Assembly: GCA_031271345.1 (NCBI GenBank)
Contig: JAISVX010000004.1
Coordinates: 20,179 to 84,178 of the forward strand
Direction: 5' to 3'
DNA from: Lactobacillaceae bacterium
GTDB taxonomy: Bacteria; Pseudomonadota; Alphaproteobacteria; RF32; CAG-239
Length of the DNA stretch: 64,000 bases
Position 1 is the stretch's first letter, and the number at the start of each line of letters is the position of its first letter. Position numbers and translations under genes: made by a program. This document shows positions 37,463 to 47,325 of this stretch, piece by piece. The notes beneath the pieces were generated by a model. That model was not told where the DNA came from, did not search any database, and saw nothing but the letters and a program-made list of their open reading frames with translations.

Positions 37463-37879
37463 CTAACCGACGATTTCAATTTCATTAAAGAAAAAATTTA
37501 TCTCACGTTTTGCGCTTTCTGGAGAATCTGAGCCATGGACGGTGTTTTGGTCGATTGACAGCGCAAAAGTTTTTCTTATTGTCCCCTCATCCGCAACGGC
37601 AGGATTTGTCGCGCCCATAATTTTGCGGTATGCCGCAATAGCGTCTGGAGCTTCCAATACTTGAACAACCACAGGTCCAGCAGTCATTTTTTCAACAATG
37701 TTGGGAAAGAAAGGTTTTCCTTTATGCTCCGCGTAAAATTCTCCGGCGTTTTCCGGGGTTAAACGAATCATTTTCTGAGCAATAATTTTCAGCCCCGCAT
37801 TTTCGATGTGATCGTTTACTTTTCCGATGATATTTCTTGATGTGGCGTCTGGCTTGAGTATTGATAATGTTCTCTGCAT
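37463..37879 (-). CDS. ndk: Nucleoside diphosphate kinase
   Basis: 138 residues, usual length. [20 protein letters not shown] starts the fold and the active-site His lies in [16 protein letters not shown]. It transfers phosphate from ATP to nucleoside diphosphates, balancing nucleotide pools. First of a three-gene unit with the DUF2066-like and PerM-like genes. Confidence 0.97.
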   Translation of the reverse strand: MQRTLSILKPDATSRNIIGKVNDHIENAGLKIIAQKMIRLTPENAGEFYAEHKGKPFFPNIVEKMTAGPVVVQVLEAPDAIAAYRKIMGATNPAVADEGTIRKTFALSIDQNTVHGSDSPESAKREINFFFNEIEIVG

Positions 37880-38014
37880 TTTCTTTGTCCTTAGATATTA
37901 TCCATAATGTGGCGATAATATTATAGTTCTTATCAAAAATCAAAGGATTTTATACAAAAAGACATAAAAAGTTTAAAAAACGTTAATTTTCTTTAATGTT
38001 TTAATTTTTAGCTA

Positions 38015-38034
38015 GACTTTTCTTCTGGAAAGTC
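38015..38034. promoter_or_regulatory. Inverted repeat upstream of pta
   Basis: GACTTT (38015-38020) and AAAGTC (38029-38034) are separated by eight bases about 45 bases before the pta ATG. It may be an operator; no sequence-based assignment is possible. Confidence 0.3.
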
Positions 38035-38078
38035 CTATTTACAAAATATAATTAACATTATGTTTTTAGGAATTACTG

Positions 38079-39086
38079 ATGATAAAAAGCAATTATTTAA
38101 AAGGTCTTGTCGCAAAAGCAAAGCCTCACTATAAAACTATTGTGCTTCCCGAGGGCGAAGACATTCGCGTTTTAGAAGCGGCGCATATTATCAATCGAGA
38201 AAAATTTGCCAAAGTAATAATTCTCGGCGATGAAATGGAAATTAAAAAACATTATGGCGAGAAAGGCTGGAGTCTTGATGGTCTTACCATAATCAATCCA
38301 GAAAAATCTGAAAAATTGGAAAAATATATAGAGCTTTTGTATAACTTGCGCAAAGATAAAGGAATGACTCTTGAGCAGGCAAGAGAAGCAGCGCTGAACC
38401 CCAACTATTTTGGAACGCTCATGATAAAATCCGGCGATGCCGACGGCATGGTAAGCGGCGCAAATCACTCGACGGCAGATACTGTTCGACCAGCTTTGCA
38501 AATAATTAAATCTGTAAAAGCCGGCCGCGCCGTATCTTCTTTCTTTATTATGGTGTCAAGCGAAGGAAAAGAATATTTCTTGTCTGACTGCGCTATTGTT
38601 GTTGACCCAAATGCTCAAGAAATGGCGGACATTGCGGTTACGACTGCGGAAACAATGATACAGTTTGCCCATAAGCCAAAAATTGCAATGCTTTCTTTTT
38701 CAACGGCCGGTTCAGGAAAAGGTCCTTCTGTGGAAAAAGTTGTCGAAGCGACAAAAATTGCAAAAGCAATGCTTGAGTCTGACGAATATAAAAATCAGGA
38801 AATTTATCTTGACGGCGAAATGCAGGCGGACGCGGCTCTTGATGAAGCGGTCGGAAAAAAGAAGTTTCCCGAAAGCAAAGTTGCCGGTCATGCGAACGCG
38901 CTTATTTTCCCAAATATTGATGCGGGAAATATAGGTTATAAACTGCTTCAGAGGATTGGCGGGTGCGAAGCTTACGGTCCGATACTGCAAGGCTTAAACG
39001 CTCCTGTTAACGACCTTTCAAGAGGAACGTTAGTGGAAGATATAGTTGGGACTGTGGCTATTACATGTTTACAGTCTATTAAATAG
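38079..39086 (+). CDS. pta: Phosphate acetyltransferase
   Basis: 335 residues, the short form with only the PTA_PTB catalytic domain (E. coli Pta has a long N-terminal addition). Landmarks: KTIVLPEGEDIRVLEAA, DGMVSGANHSTADTVRPAL, MLSFSTAGSGKGPSV and HANALIFPNIDAGNIGYKLL. It interconverts acetyl-CoA and acetyl phosphate. Paired with ackA downstream, 184 bases away, it gives substrate-level ATP from acetyl-CoA or acetate uptake, consistent with fermentative or low-oxygen life. Confidence 0.96.
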   Translation: MIKSNYLKGLVAKAKPHYKTIVLPEGEDIRVLEAAHIINREKFAKVIILGDEMEIKKHYGEKGWSLDGLTIINPEKSEKLEKYIELLYNLRKDKGMTLEQAREAALNPNYFGTLMIKSGDADGMVSGANHSTADTVRPALQIIKSVKAGRAVSSFFIMVSSEGKEYFLSDCAIVVDPNAQEMADIAVTTAETMIQFAHKPKIAMLSFSTAGSGKGPSVEKVVEATKIAKAMLESDEYKNQEIYLDGEMQADAALDEAVGKKKFPESKVAGHANALIFPNIDAGNIGYKLLQRIGGCEAYGPILQGLNAPVNDLSRGTLVEDIVGTVAITCLQSIK

Positions 39087-39270
39087 AAAAGTTCATAAAT
39101 GGCTTATTAATACAGAATTTTCAGATATTTTGCTCAGTTATTTACTATTTTTGTAAACTCATTCGCAAAATTCTTTAATTCTTATTGCTAAGCCAATTAT
39201 CTGAGCTTTTGAAATAAAGAGTTTGCTTATATATCGAACTCATGGAAGATTTATTAAAAGGGAATAAAAA

Positions 39271-40449
39271 ATGCAAAAAATATTGGTACTAAATTCTGGT
39301 TCGTCTTCGCTCAAATATCAATTGTTTGAAGTTGAGGGTCATAGCTACAATGTTGTGGCAAAAGGTCTTGCCGAGCGTATAGGTATTGGCGGTTCTTTTG
39401 TCAGTATCAAAATAGGCGATGGCGAAAAAATTACAAAAAACATTGATTTGCCAAGTCACAATGAAGCAATTAAAGAAGTGTTCGGACTTTTGTTAAACGG
39501 CGCTTTGAAAAATATGGAAGAGCTTTCTGCCGTTGGTCACAGAGTAGTTCACGGAGGCGAGTATTTTGCAAAATCTACAGTAATTACGGCGGATGTTTTG
39601 GCAAAAATTGACGAGTTGTCGGTTTTGGCGCCGCTGCATAATCCCGCGGGAGTTTTAGGTATTAAGGCAATTACAAATCTATTGCCGAATGTTTCGCAAG
39701 TTGCCGTTTTTGATACGGCGTTTCATCAGACAATGCCAAAAGAGTCTTTTTTATATCCGCTTCCTTTGGAACAATATAATGAGAATAAAATCAGAAGATA
39801 CGGCTTTCACGGAACATCTCACTTGTACGTTTCTAAAAGAGCTGCGGAGATTATGGGCAGAAATGGTAAAATCGTTACCTGCCATCTTGGTAATGGAGCT
39901 TCTTTGTCAGCGGTTGACAACGGCATCTGCGTAGATACCTCTATGGGTTTCACTCCTCTTGCCGGCGTTGCGATGGGAACAAGATGCGGCGATATTGACC
40001 CTTATATTCCTCTTCATATCATGAAATATCAAAACAAGTCGGTTGATGAAGTTAATAATATTATGAACAAACAAAGCGGCATGCTGGGCTTAAGCGGTTT
40101 TTCTGATATGAGAGACGTTGAAGAAAAATATCTTGCCGGCGACGAAAGAGCGGTGGCGGCTCTGGATGTTTATATCCACTGTCTGCTTAGATTTATTGGT
40201 TCTTATATAGCCGTTATGGGCGGTGTCGACGCTATTGTGTTTACTGCCGGCGTTGGCGAAAACTCTTCGCTAATCAGAGAAAAAGTCTGCGAGAGGTTGG
40301 CATATCTTGGAATTAGCGTTAATGAAGAAGCTAATAATCAAAGAGGAAAAGATATTGCGATTACAACTCCAAACTCAAAAGTTACAGTATTCGTTATTCC
40401 GACAAATGAAGAGCTTGTCATCGCTCAGGATACCGTAAATCTTATTTAA
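39271..40449 (+). CDS. ackA: Acetate kinase
   Basis: 392 residues of the ASKHA fold. MQKILVLNSGSSSLKYQLFE starts it; GHRVVHGGEYF, VFDTAFHQTMP with the catalytic His region, RRYGFHGTSHLYV and VFTAGVGENSSLIRE follow. It converts acetyl phosphate and ADP to acetate and ATP. Preceded by a 184-base gap with no visible gene, and followed by a good terminator, so the pta-ackA unit ends here. Confidence 0.97.
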   Translation: MQKILVLNSGSSSLKYQLFEVEGHSYNVVAKGLAERIGIGGSFVSIKIGDGEKITKNIDLPSHNEAIKEVFGLLLNGALKNMEELSAVGHRVVHGGEYFAKSTVITADVLAKIDELSVLAPLHNPAGVLGIKAITNLLPNVSQVAVFDTAFHQTMPKESFLYPLPLEQYNENKIRRYGFHGTSHLYVSKRAAEIMGRNGKIVTCHLGNGASLSAVDNGICVDTSMGFTPLAGVAMGTRCGDIDPYIPLHIMKYQNKSVDEVNNIMNKQSGMLGLSGFSDMRDVEEKYLAGDERAVAALDVYIHCLLRFIGSYIAVMGGVDAIVFTAGVGENSSLIREKVCERLAYLGISVNEEANNQRGKDIAITTPNSKVTVFVIPTNEELVIAQDTVNLI

Positions 40450-40465
40450 TAAGCGAGCTTTTTAT

Positions 40466-40491
40466 AAAAAGGGGCATTTTTGCCCCTTTTG
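40466..40491 (+). terminator. pta-ackA terminator
   Basis: AAAAGGGGCA and TGCCCCTTTT pair around four T; it also faces trmB on the minus strand. Confidence 0.88.
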
Positions 40492-40494
40492 GGT

Positions 40495-41214
40495 TTAAAT
40501 TTTTCTAAAATCTAAAAAGACGGGTTTTCTGCCTTCGCGAATAGCTTTACGTTGGTATTTGGTTTGCACCCAGTCGGACGGTTCTCTGCGCCAGTCGTTT
40601 GAGCATTTTGCAGTCCACTCAAAAATGCCGCTTTCAATGGTTTTTCTCAATGCCCAGCTTTTATAAACTTTGTGGTCTGTCGCAATTCTGAGTATGCCGT
40701 CTTTTTTTAAGATTCTGTGGATTTCTTTTAAATTGTCAGGATTTATAAAACGTCTGTCCGCATGACGCTTTTTAGGCCATGGGTCTGGGAAAAGCACAAA
40801 AACTTTATCTATGGAATTGTCGGGTATATATTTAAATAATATGCGCATATCGTCGTCAAAAACCCTGATGTTATCGACCCTGTTGTCTGTCAGGCTGATT
40901 GTTTCAGGCAGGTCGGAGCCTTCTTTTATCCCTGTGATAATTGATAAAAGATTAGCGACGCCGTTTTTAAAGACTTCTGCTCCGATAAAAGCTGCGTCTT
41001 GGTTTTTAAGGGACTGACCGGCTAAATGTTCGCCGTTTCCAAAGCCTATTTCTAAATATGTTTTTTCGTATTTATCAGGAAACAGCCTATCAAAACTTTT
41101 TTCCGTATCAAGCTTTACCACGGGAAGGAAAGCGTCAAGCAAGGTGGTTTTCGCTTTGCGTATTCGTCTTCCCTGGCGGCGTCCGAAAAATTTTGGTTTG
41201 TCATTTTGAAGCAT
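40495..41214 (-). CDS. trmB: tRNA (guanine46-N7)-methyltransferase
   Basis: 239 residues. SAM site LEIGFGNGEHLAGQ, then FIGAEVFKNGVANLL, the characteristic VFVLFPDPWPKKRHADRRFI and IATDHKVYKSWA. It makes m7G at position 46 of tRNA variable loops. The XRE regulator gene follows upstream at 41301. In many alphaproteobacteria metK lies between trmB and this XRE gene; here it does not. Confidence 0.96.
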   Translation of the reverse strand: MLQNDKPKFFGRRQGRRIRKAKTTLLDAFLPVVKLDTEKSFDRLFPDKYEKTYLEIGFGNGEHLAGQSLKNQDAAFIGAEVFKNGVANLLSIITGIKEGSDLPETISLTDNRVDNIRVFDDDMRILFKYIPDNSIDKVFVLFPDPWPKKRHADRRFINPDNLKEIHRILKKDGILRIATDHKVYKSWALRKTIESGIFEWTAKCSNDWRREPSDWVQTKYQRKAIREGRKPVFLDFRKI

Positions 41215-41252
41215 ATATTCTACCTTAATGAATGAAATTTTTTATACTAATA

Positions 41253-41283
41253 CAAAAAAAGCCGGTTAATTACCAGCTTTTTA
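41253..41283 (-). terminator. Terminator of the XRE regulator gene
   Basis: On the minus strand AAAAGCTGGT and ACCGGCTTTT pair around a short AT loop, followed by T7. Confidence 0.8.
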
Positions 41284-41300
41284 TTTGCGAAACTTATTTA

Positions 41301-41795
41301 TTATTCTTCGTCTGATTTTTCTATTGTTGTTTTTGACATAGAAACAATCAGGTCAAAAAGGTGTCTTGCCGCTTTTCGGCTTGGAATTTTATAATAAGCT
41401 TTAACCAGCTCCAATGTTTCTTTACGGTTCATCGGGTCGGAATCAAAAGCTTCGTTATCTTCGGCAAAACATATTGGAGTGCTGTCAGGAATACTGAACA
41501 TACGAGGACTTTGGCTTGCAACTTCTTTGTCCATGTCTTCATAGAAAAAGCTTATCGGAACTTCAAGAACTTTTCCAATATCCCATAATCTGCTTGCGCC
41601 GACACGGTTGCTGCCTCTTTCATATTTTTGCACCTGCTGGAAAGTTAAACCCAGAAGAGAAGCAAGTTTTTCCTGACTGAAACCCAATAAAGTTCTTCTT
41701 AGCCTAATCCTGTTCCCAACGTGGACATCAATAGGATTGGGCTGTCCAGTAGGGGTTCTGCCTCTGCTTGATCTAGTTGACTTTTCTAAACTCAT
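41301..41795 (-). CDS. XRE-family transcriptional regulator
   Basis: 164 residues. A disordered basic start, then a helix-turn-helix domain near 26-80: RIRLRRTLLGFSQEKLASLLGLTFQQVQKYERGSNRV is recognisable by LGFSQEKLA and TFQQVQKYERG. The C-terminal half has KETLELVKAYYKIPSRKAARH, as in the conserved alphaproteobacterial family found near lnt and trmB, which in several species controls stress or growth genes. DNA target unknown. It is transcribed alone, with its own terminator. Confidence 0.88.
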   Translation of the reverse strand: MSLEKSTRSSRGRTPTGQPNPIDVHVGNRIRLRRTLLGFSQEKLASLLGLTFQQVQKYERGSNRVGASRLWDIGKVLEVPISFFYEDMDKEVASQSPRMFSIPDSTPICFAEDNEAFDSDPMNRKETLELVKAYYKIPSRKAARHLFDLIVSMSKTTIEKSDEE

Positions 41796-41941
41796 ATTTA
41801 GTTCCTTAATGTCTATTTATTAGCTCATATTTCCTAAAAATATGATTTTATAGTTCGTTCGTCAATATAAATTTATATAATATCTTATATTATTAATATA
41901 TAAAATAAACAAATAGGAATATTTTTATTAGATTCAAGAGG

Positions 41942-43480
41942 TTATTTTTTGGGTTTTCTGCACATAAAAATCATTATTATATTAGCTAAGAATAATATAA
42001 CGATTAGGTAGTTTCCGAATTTTCCATAAAGAGTTGGCGTGGAAAGTTTCTTTGGCAGATATATGTCGAGAATGTCTTTTTTGCCTAAAGGAATGCTGCC
42101 GAGGATTTCTCCCGTATATGAGATGACCGCGCTGATACCCGTATTGGCAACTCTGACAATCGCAACGCCTTCTTCAACTGCGCGAAGCTGGGTTGTGACA
42201 AGGTGCTGCCTTGGACCCATGCTGTCGCCGTACCACCCGTCGTTTGTCACGTTTATCAGCCAATGCGGTTTATTTTTTTTATTAATGATTTCCGAAGGAA
42301 ATATTATCTCATAACATATAAGCGGTCCAAAGCTTGGATATTTATCCAGCTCAAAGGTTTTATTGCCGCTTCCTTTGATGAAGTCTCCAACAACTTTGGT
42401 AATGGGTTTTATCCATTCTGGAAGATATTCTTTTAACGGGATAAACTCTCCAAAAGGAACCAGATGGTGTTTGTCATAATATTCTTCAATATCCCCATCT
42501 CTGTTTATAACAAAAAGAGAATTTGCGGGTCGGTATGTTTTATCATTCTCATTATATTCGTAACGCAGGCTTCCAGTGACTAAATATCCTTTTTCTGGAG
42601 CTGCTTTGGCGGTCATCGTCAAATGGTTTGGATCCATATCAAGAGGAAACGGGCTTGCCGTTTCGCCCCAGATGACAAAATCAACGTTATTAAGACCCGG
42701 GCTTTTGCTCATGTCTATATATGACTTTAGATTTTCTTCAAGGGTCTGTCGGTCCCATTTAAGTTCTTGAGCAATGCTCGGCTGGACTAACCTGACTTTT
42801 ATATCTGACGGGTCAAAAAATGTATTGCTTTGCAGTCTGCCGTTTCCATAAAGAAGAACGCCTAAAGTTATTGTTAAAATGACTGCCGCCGCGGTTATTC
42901 CTGATTTGGCATCCCTTTCGCTCAAATAAAGTCCCATGGCGGAACATATTAAAATTACAAACAATGAAAGTCCGTAAGTTCCAAAAATTGAGGCTGTTTG
43001 CAAAAGCCTTATATCAAAAGCTAAAACAGAACCGAATTGGTTCCATGGAAAGCCCGTTAAAATAAAGCTTCTTATCCATTCAAAAATAACCAGCATTGAA
43101 CAAAAAGCCATGTATTTAAAGTAAGTGTTTCTAAATTTGTAGGCGATTAAAGCTGGTATAGCGGTAAAAAAACCAAAGACAATTCCCGCGGAAAACAGGG
43201 CTATCGGATACAGCCACCACATTGTTTCCGCGTCAATTAGTAAAGCATTGCCCACCCATGAAAAGCCGATGGCAAAAAAACTAAAACCAAACCAATATCC
43301 AACGCCGAATGCCTTAAATGCAGTTTCCGATTTTTCTGTAAGCAGAAATAAGCCGCTGAATGTGATAAACAGGATATAAAACTGAAAAAACGGCGGCAGA
43401 GCGAGTACTGATAGCGCTCCCAGAATTAAAGCCGTCAGCTTTTTTTTGCGGCGGAGTTTATTTATTATTTCTTTCATCAT
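41942..43480 (-). CDS. lnt: Apolipoprotein N-acyltransferase
   Basis: About 512 residues. N-terminal membrane helices, then the nitrilase domain with the Glu region VIWGETASPFP, Lys in KHHLVPFGEF and the catalytic Cys in LICYEIIFP. It adds the third acyl chain to lipoproteins in the inner membrane, needed for release to the outer membrane; the window encodes several such lipoproteins. ATG at 43480 lies inside the end of corC, an overlap of 23 bases. Confidence 0.95.
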   Translation of the reverse strand: MMKEIINKLRRKKKLTALILGALSVLALPPFFQFYILFITFSGLFLLTEKSETAFKAFGVGYWFGFSFFAIGFSWVGNALLIDAETMWWLYPIALFSAGIVFGFFTAIPALIAYKFRNTYFKYMAFCSMLVIFEWIRSFILTGFPWNQFGSVLAFDIRLLQTASIFGTYGLSLFVILICSAMGLYLSERDAKSGITAAAVILTITLGVLLYGNGRLQSNTFFDPSDIKVRLVQPSIAQELKWDRQTLEENLKSYIDMSKSPGLNNVDFVIWGETASPFPLDMDPNHLTMTAKAAPEKGYLVTGSLRYEYNENDKTYRPANSLFVINRDGDIEEYYDKHHLVPFGEFIPLKEYLPEWIKPITKVVGDFIKGSGNKTFELDKYPSFGPLICYEIIFPSEIINKKNKPHWLINVTNDGWYGDSMGPRQHLVTTQLRAVEEGVAIVRVANTGISAVISYTGEILGSIPLGKKDILDIYLPKKLSTPTLYGKFGNYLIVILFLANIIMIFMCRKPKK

Positions 43481-44309
43481 GCGGCAATACAATCATAACT
43501 TTTTTTATTTTTCTGGAATCAACGTCAAGAACTCTAAACTCAATGCCGTTGTCTCCTTTAATAACTTCTCCGACATTGGGCAGTTTTTGCGCATAATGCG
43601 AAACAAGTCCGCCGAGAGTTTCAATCTCTAAGTCTTCGCATAAAGAATCATCACATATCCTTATGCCGGCAATATCGTTTATTTCTTCAATTAAAGCGCT
43701 GGCATCGGCAACAATGCTGTTGTTGTCTTTTTTAATTGCGACAAGAGGCTCTGATATATCATACTCGTCTTCAATATCTCCGACAATCTCTTCCAGCAGG
43801 TCTTCAATTGTTACTATGCCGTCCATTCCGCCATATTCGTCAACAACGACCGCCATGTGTACTTTTTCTCTTTGCATTTCTGACAGCAGGTCTGGAACCC
43901 TCATTGACGGAGAGATAAATTTTACGCCGTTTTTGATAATGGTGCTTACCGGGGACTCTTTGTCTCCATCGATTAAAGATTTTGCCAAATCTATAATGTG
44001 GACAATGCCGACAATATCATCCATATCCTTGCCGTATATCGGTATGCGGGAATGTCCTTTTGAAACCATTAACTCCGCCAGTTCTCCAATTTTTCCGGTT
44101 TTGGGAAATGAGAGAACGTTTGCCCGAGCCGTCATGACCTGATAGCATTTTCTATCGCGCAGATATAAAACATTATTTAGCAGCAGCTTTTCATGGTCGC
44201 TGATTTCTTTTTCGTTATCAAGCCCCGCCTCGTCAAGAATGTCCTCAATAATTTCCCGAGCATTCTCTTTAGGTTTTAAGCCAAATACTTTTTTCATAAA
44301 TTCCGACAT
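43458..44309 (-). CDS. corC: CBS-domain protein of the CorC/HlyC family
   Basis: 283 residues. A short helical start, two CBS domains (about 60-190, with MTARANVLSF, HSRIPIYGKDMDDIVGIVHI and VVVDEYGGMDGIVTIEDLLEEIVGDI recognised by VDEYGGMDGIVT and EEIVGDIEDE) and a C-terminal CorC_HlyC domain. Family proteins are linked to magnesium and cobalt efflux, though the soluble CorC role is indirect. Its end overlaps lnt; ybeY and phoH precede, the usual corC-lnt arrangement. Confidence 0.9.
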   Translation of the reverse strand: MSEFMKKVFGLKPKENAREIIEDILDEAGLDNEKEISDHEKLLLNNVLYLRDRKCYQVMTARANVLSFPKTGKIGELAELMVSKGHSRIPIYGKDMDDIVGIVHIIDLAKSLIDGDKESPVSTIIKNGVKFISPSMRVPDLLSEMQREKVHMAVVVDEYGGMDGIVTIEDLLEEIVGDIEDEYDISEPLVAIKKDNNSIVADASALIEEINDIAGIRICDDSLCEDLEIETLGGLVSHYAQKLPNVGEVIKGDNGIEFRVLDVDSRKIKKVMIVLPHDERNNK

Positions 44310-44311
44310 TT

Positions 44312-44830
44312 TTACTCCGCATAAGGGTTATTTATGTTAAATGTTTTTAAGATGTTTATTTCAAAATCTTCCATATAATCCGCCTCGTCATCTTTTATGT
44401 GGTCAAAGCCGAGCAGATGCAGGATACCATGAATAAACAAATGTGTATAATGGTTTATAAAAGAAATATTTTTTTCTTTCGCCTCTTTTTCTAAAGTGTC
44501 AAAAGATATTATGATGTCTCCAAGCTCTATTTCTTTAAAAAGTTCAATATCGTCGTAAAAATTTTCATCGTCAACGCTTGCAAAAGACAATACGTTTGTC
44601 GCGCTGTCTTTATCCCCGAAATCTCTGTTCAGCTTTTTGATTTCTGTATCATTGCTTAATGCGAGACCGACGGATATTGGTTTGCCGAAAGAAAGAAAAT
44701 CTATATTTTCATTTTTTTTAACATAATCAAACACGGCTTTAAGAATTTGTTTCGACAAATCTTCAATATCATCGGAGCAGTTATTCCATTTTGGCTCGCC
44801 GGTTTCTATGTTTAGATTTATATTATGCAT
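44312..44830 (-). CDS. ybeY: Endoribonuclease YbeY
   Basis: 172 residues. The zinc motif HGILHLLGFDH (HxxxHxxxxxH) near the C-terminus is fully conserved, preceded by NRDFGDKDSATNVLSF. It matures the 3' end of 16S rRNA and takes part in ribosome quality control. Eight bases overlap the end of phoH; the phoH-ybeY-corC-lnt order is widely conserved. Confidence 0.96.
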   Translation of the reverse strand: MHNINLNIETGEPKWNNCSDDIEDLSKQILKAVFDYVKKNENIDFLSFGKPISVGLALSNDTEIKKLNRDFGDKDSATNVLSFASVDDENFYDDIELFKEIELGDIIISFDTLEKEAKEKNISFINHYTHLFIHGILHLLGFDHIKDDEADYMEDFEINILKTFNINNPYAE

Positions 44831-45785
44831 CTTTCTTGTTTTTTACCTTTTGTTCGTAAGCTTTAACAATCTTTGCAACAAGACCGTGCCTTACGACGTC
44901 TGCGGCAGTAAATGTTACAGAAGAAATATTTTCAACATTTTTAAGTATGCCGATGGCATCTCTTAAACCAGACACAACGCCGGAAGGCAGGTCAACCTGG
45001 CTTAAGTCTCCGTTTACGACCATTCGGGAGTTTTCGCCAAGACGGGTCAAGAACATTTTCATCTGCATTGGCGTAGTATTTTGAGCTTCGTCAAGAATGA
45101 TAAAAGCGTTTGCCAAAGTTCTTCCGCGCATAAATGCCAGTGGAGCAATCTCAATTTCGCCGATTGCGAGTTTTTTATCAACCTGTTCGGCAGGGAGCAT
45201 TTCATATAAAGCGTCATATAACGGGCGAAGATAAGGATCTACTTTTTCTTTTAAGTCGCCTGGCAGGAAACCAAGGTTTTCACCTGCTTCAACCGCAGGA
45301 CGCGATAATATGATTTTATCAATTTTGCCTTCAAGCATCATTGATACAGCCAATGCGACCGCAAGATATGTTTTGCCGGTACCAGCCGGTCCCAAGCCGA
45401 AAACCAGCTCGTTGTCCATCATTTCCTGGATATATTCCGCCTGGGTGGCGGAACGGGGATAGATATGTCTTTTTTTAGTTTTTAAAACTATGTCGCTTAG
45501 ATTCTTTGCCGTTTCTTTATCCAGTCCGCCGTTAGTCATTCTCATCGCCGCCTTTACTTCCTGTTCGGTTATATCAATGCCTTTGCTTACTTTATGGTAA
45601 AGCACGTCAATAGCTGCTTTAGCCTGTTCGATAGCTGTTTTGCTTCCTTTTATGCTTATTTGGTTGCCAAAAGAACCAATTTCGACGTTTAATGTTTTTT
45701 CAATCAAACGCAGATTATTGTCGGAAGGTCCGACTAATTTTTGGATTAATTGATTGTTGTAGAGTTCAAAACTAATTTCAGCCAT
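44823..45785 (-). CDS. phoH: PhoH-family ATPase
   Basis: 320 residues. A KH-like N-terminal part (GPSDNNLRLIEKTLNVEI) and the ATPase with Walker A FGLGPAGTGKTYLAVALAV, recognised by GPAGTGKT, and Walker B AFIILDEAQNTT. It is thought to act in RNA metabolism with YbeY. Two bases separate it from miaB. SD AAGGGGT lies ahead of the ATG. Confidence 0.95.
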   Translation of the reverse strand: MAEISFELYNNQLIQKLVGPSDNNLRLIEKTLNVEIGSFGNQISIKGSKTAIEQAKAAIDVLYHKVSKGIDITEQEVKAAMRMTNGGLDKETAKNLSDIVLKTKKRHIYPRSATQAEYIQEMMDNELVFGLGPAGTGKTYLAVALAVSMMLEGKIDKIILSRPAVEAGENLGFLPGDLKEKVDPYLRPLYDALYEMLPAEQVDKKLAIGEIEIAPLAFMRGRTLANAFIILDEAQNTTPMQMKMFLTRLGENSRMVVNGDLSQVDLPSGVVSGLRDAIGILKNVENISSVTFTAADVVRHGLVAKIVKAYEQKVKNKKDA

Positions 45786-45787
45786 GT

Positions 45788-47131
45788 TTACCCCTTTATA
45801 ATTTCGCCACTTAAAGAATTTGTGGTGGCATTAGTAACTTTTATATCAACTATTTTATTAAAAAAGCTTGCGTCAAGGTCTGCGTGCAGGTTCTGCATAT
45901 ACGGCGTTCTGCCTAGGAGCTGACCTTTGTGGCGTCCTTTCATATCAAACAGTACAGGCATTATTTTACCAATACTTTCTTTATTAAACTTTAACTGGTA
46001 TGAAAATAATAAATTCTGCAGAATTTGCAACCTTTCTTCTTTAATTTTTTCTAAAACCTGATTATTAAAAACGGCTGCTGGCGTTCCCGGTCTTTTGCTG
46101 TATTTGAAAGAATACGCCTGAATATATTTTACCTCGTTTACCACATCTAAAGTCGCCTGAAAGTCCTCGTCTGTTTCTCCGGGGAAGCCGACGATAAAGT
46201 CAGAAGACATTCCAATTTTGGGATTGGCTTTTTTGAGCTTTTCTACAACTTTAAGATAATCCTCGGCGGTATGCCTTCTGTTCATTGCCTTTAAGATTTT
46301 GTTTGAGCCGGATTGTATCGGCAGGTGCAGATAAGGCATTAGAATATCAATATCTTTATGGCAGGCGATTAAATCGTCATTAATGTCCGCGGGGTAAGAA
46401 GTGGTGTACCTAATTCTTTTCAAACCATCGATTTTTGCCAGTTCTCTTATAAGATAAGCAATGTTTCTTTCTTTTCCGAAAACATCCTCGCCATGATAGG
46501 AGTTGACGTTTTGTCCTAGCAGGTTGATTTCAAGACTGCCTGTGGCAACAAGTTTTTTTGCTTCTCCAATAACATCCGCGACGGGTCTGGAATATTCTGC
46601 GCCTCTTGTATAAGGAACGACGCAGTAGGTGCAGAAATTGTTGCAGCCTTCCTGAATTGCCAAAAAAGAACAGCCGCCGAGAGAAGAGTTTTCGGGAAGA
46701 AAATCAAATTTAGCTTCCGCGGGAAACTCCGTGTCAATAATGGTTGTTCCCTGTCTTCTTGAAATGTTTAAAAGGGTTTCCGGCAGACGATGATATGTTA
46801 ATGGTCCCATAGCAAAATCAACGTAGGGAACTCTTCTTGCGATTTCTTCGTCTTCCGCCTGCACAACGCAGCCGATAACTCCGATAACGGTAGTTTTGCC
46901 TTCGCTCGCTCTTTCATCTTTTATTTTCTTTATGCGTCCTAAGTCTGAGAAAACTTTTTCCGCCGCTTTTTCTCTTATGTGGCAAGTGTTTAAGATAATC
47001 AAATCCGCATCATGCAATACCGAGGTCTCGGCGTATCCCATATTATGCAGAATATCTCCGATACGCTTTGAGTCATAAACGTTCATCTGGCATCCGAAAG
47101 TTTTTATGTAATATTTCACTTTGTCTTTCAC
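45788..47131 (-). CDS. miaB: tRNA-2-methylthio-N6-dimethylallyladenosine synthase MiaB
   Basis: 447 residues. The N-terminal UPF0004 domain has KTFGCQMNVYDS, with three cysteines for the auxiliary iron-sulfur cluster; the radical SAM motif is CNNFCTYCVVPYTRG; a TRAM domain ends the protein. It adds the methylthio group at A37 of tRNA. First gene of the minus-strand unit miaB-phoH-ybeY-corC-lnt. Confidence 0.97.
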   Translation of the reverse strand: MKDKVKYYIKTFGCQMNVYDSKRIGDILHNMGYAETSVLHDADLIILNTCHIREKAAEKVFSDLGRIKKIKDERASEGKTTVIGVIGCVVQAEDEEIARRVPYVDFAMGPLTYHRLPETLLNISRRQGTTIIDTEFPAEAKFDFLPENSSLGGCSFLAIQEGCNNFCTYCVVPYTRGAEYSRPVADVIGEAKKLVATGSLEINLLGQNVNSYHGEDVFGKERNIAYLIRELAKIDGLKRIRYTTSYPADINDDLIACHKDIDILMPYLHLPIQSGSNKILKAMNRRHTAEDYLKVVEKLKKANPKIGMSSDFIVGFPGETDEDFQATLDVVNEVKYIQAYSFKYSKRPGTPAAVFNNQVLEKIKEERLQILQNLLFSYQLKFNKESIGKIMPVLFDMKGRHKGQLLGRTPYMQNLHADLDASFFNKIVDIKVTNATTNSLSGEIIKG

Positions 47132-47325
47132 CTGTTCTAAAATTTGAAACTGATAATATTAGATTTGGCGGTGTTTTTCAAATGTTTTTTGTAATGATAT
47201 TGTAATGTTTTTTGTGTTGAAAATATCAGGCTTTATCTGCTATTATATTATTGAAGTCGTTAGTTTTTTTAAAAACTATAATAAAAAGGAATTATGTTAT
47301 GAGTATTTTAAGATTAGGAGGAAGC

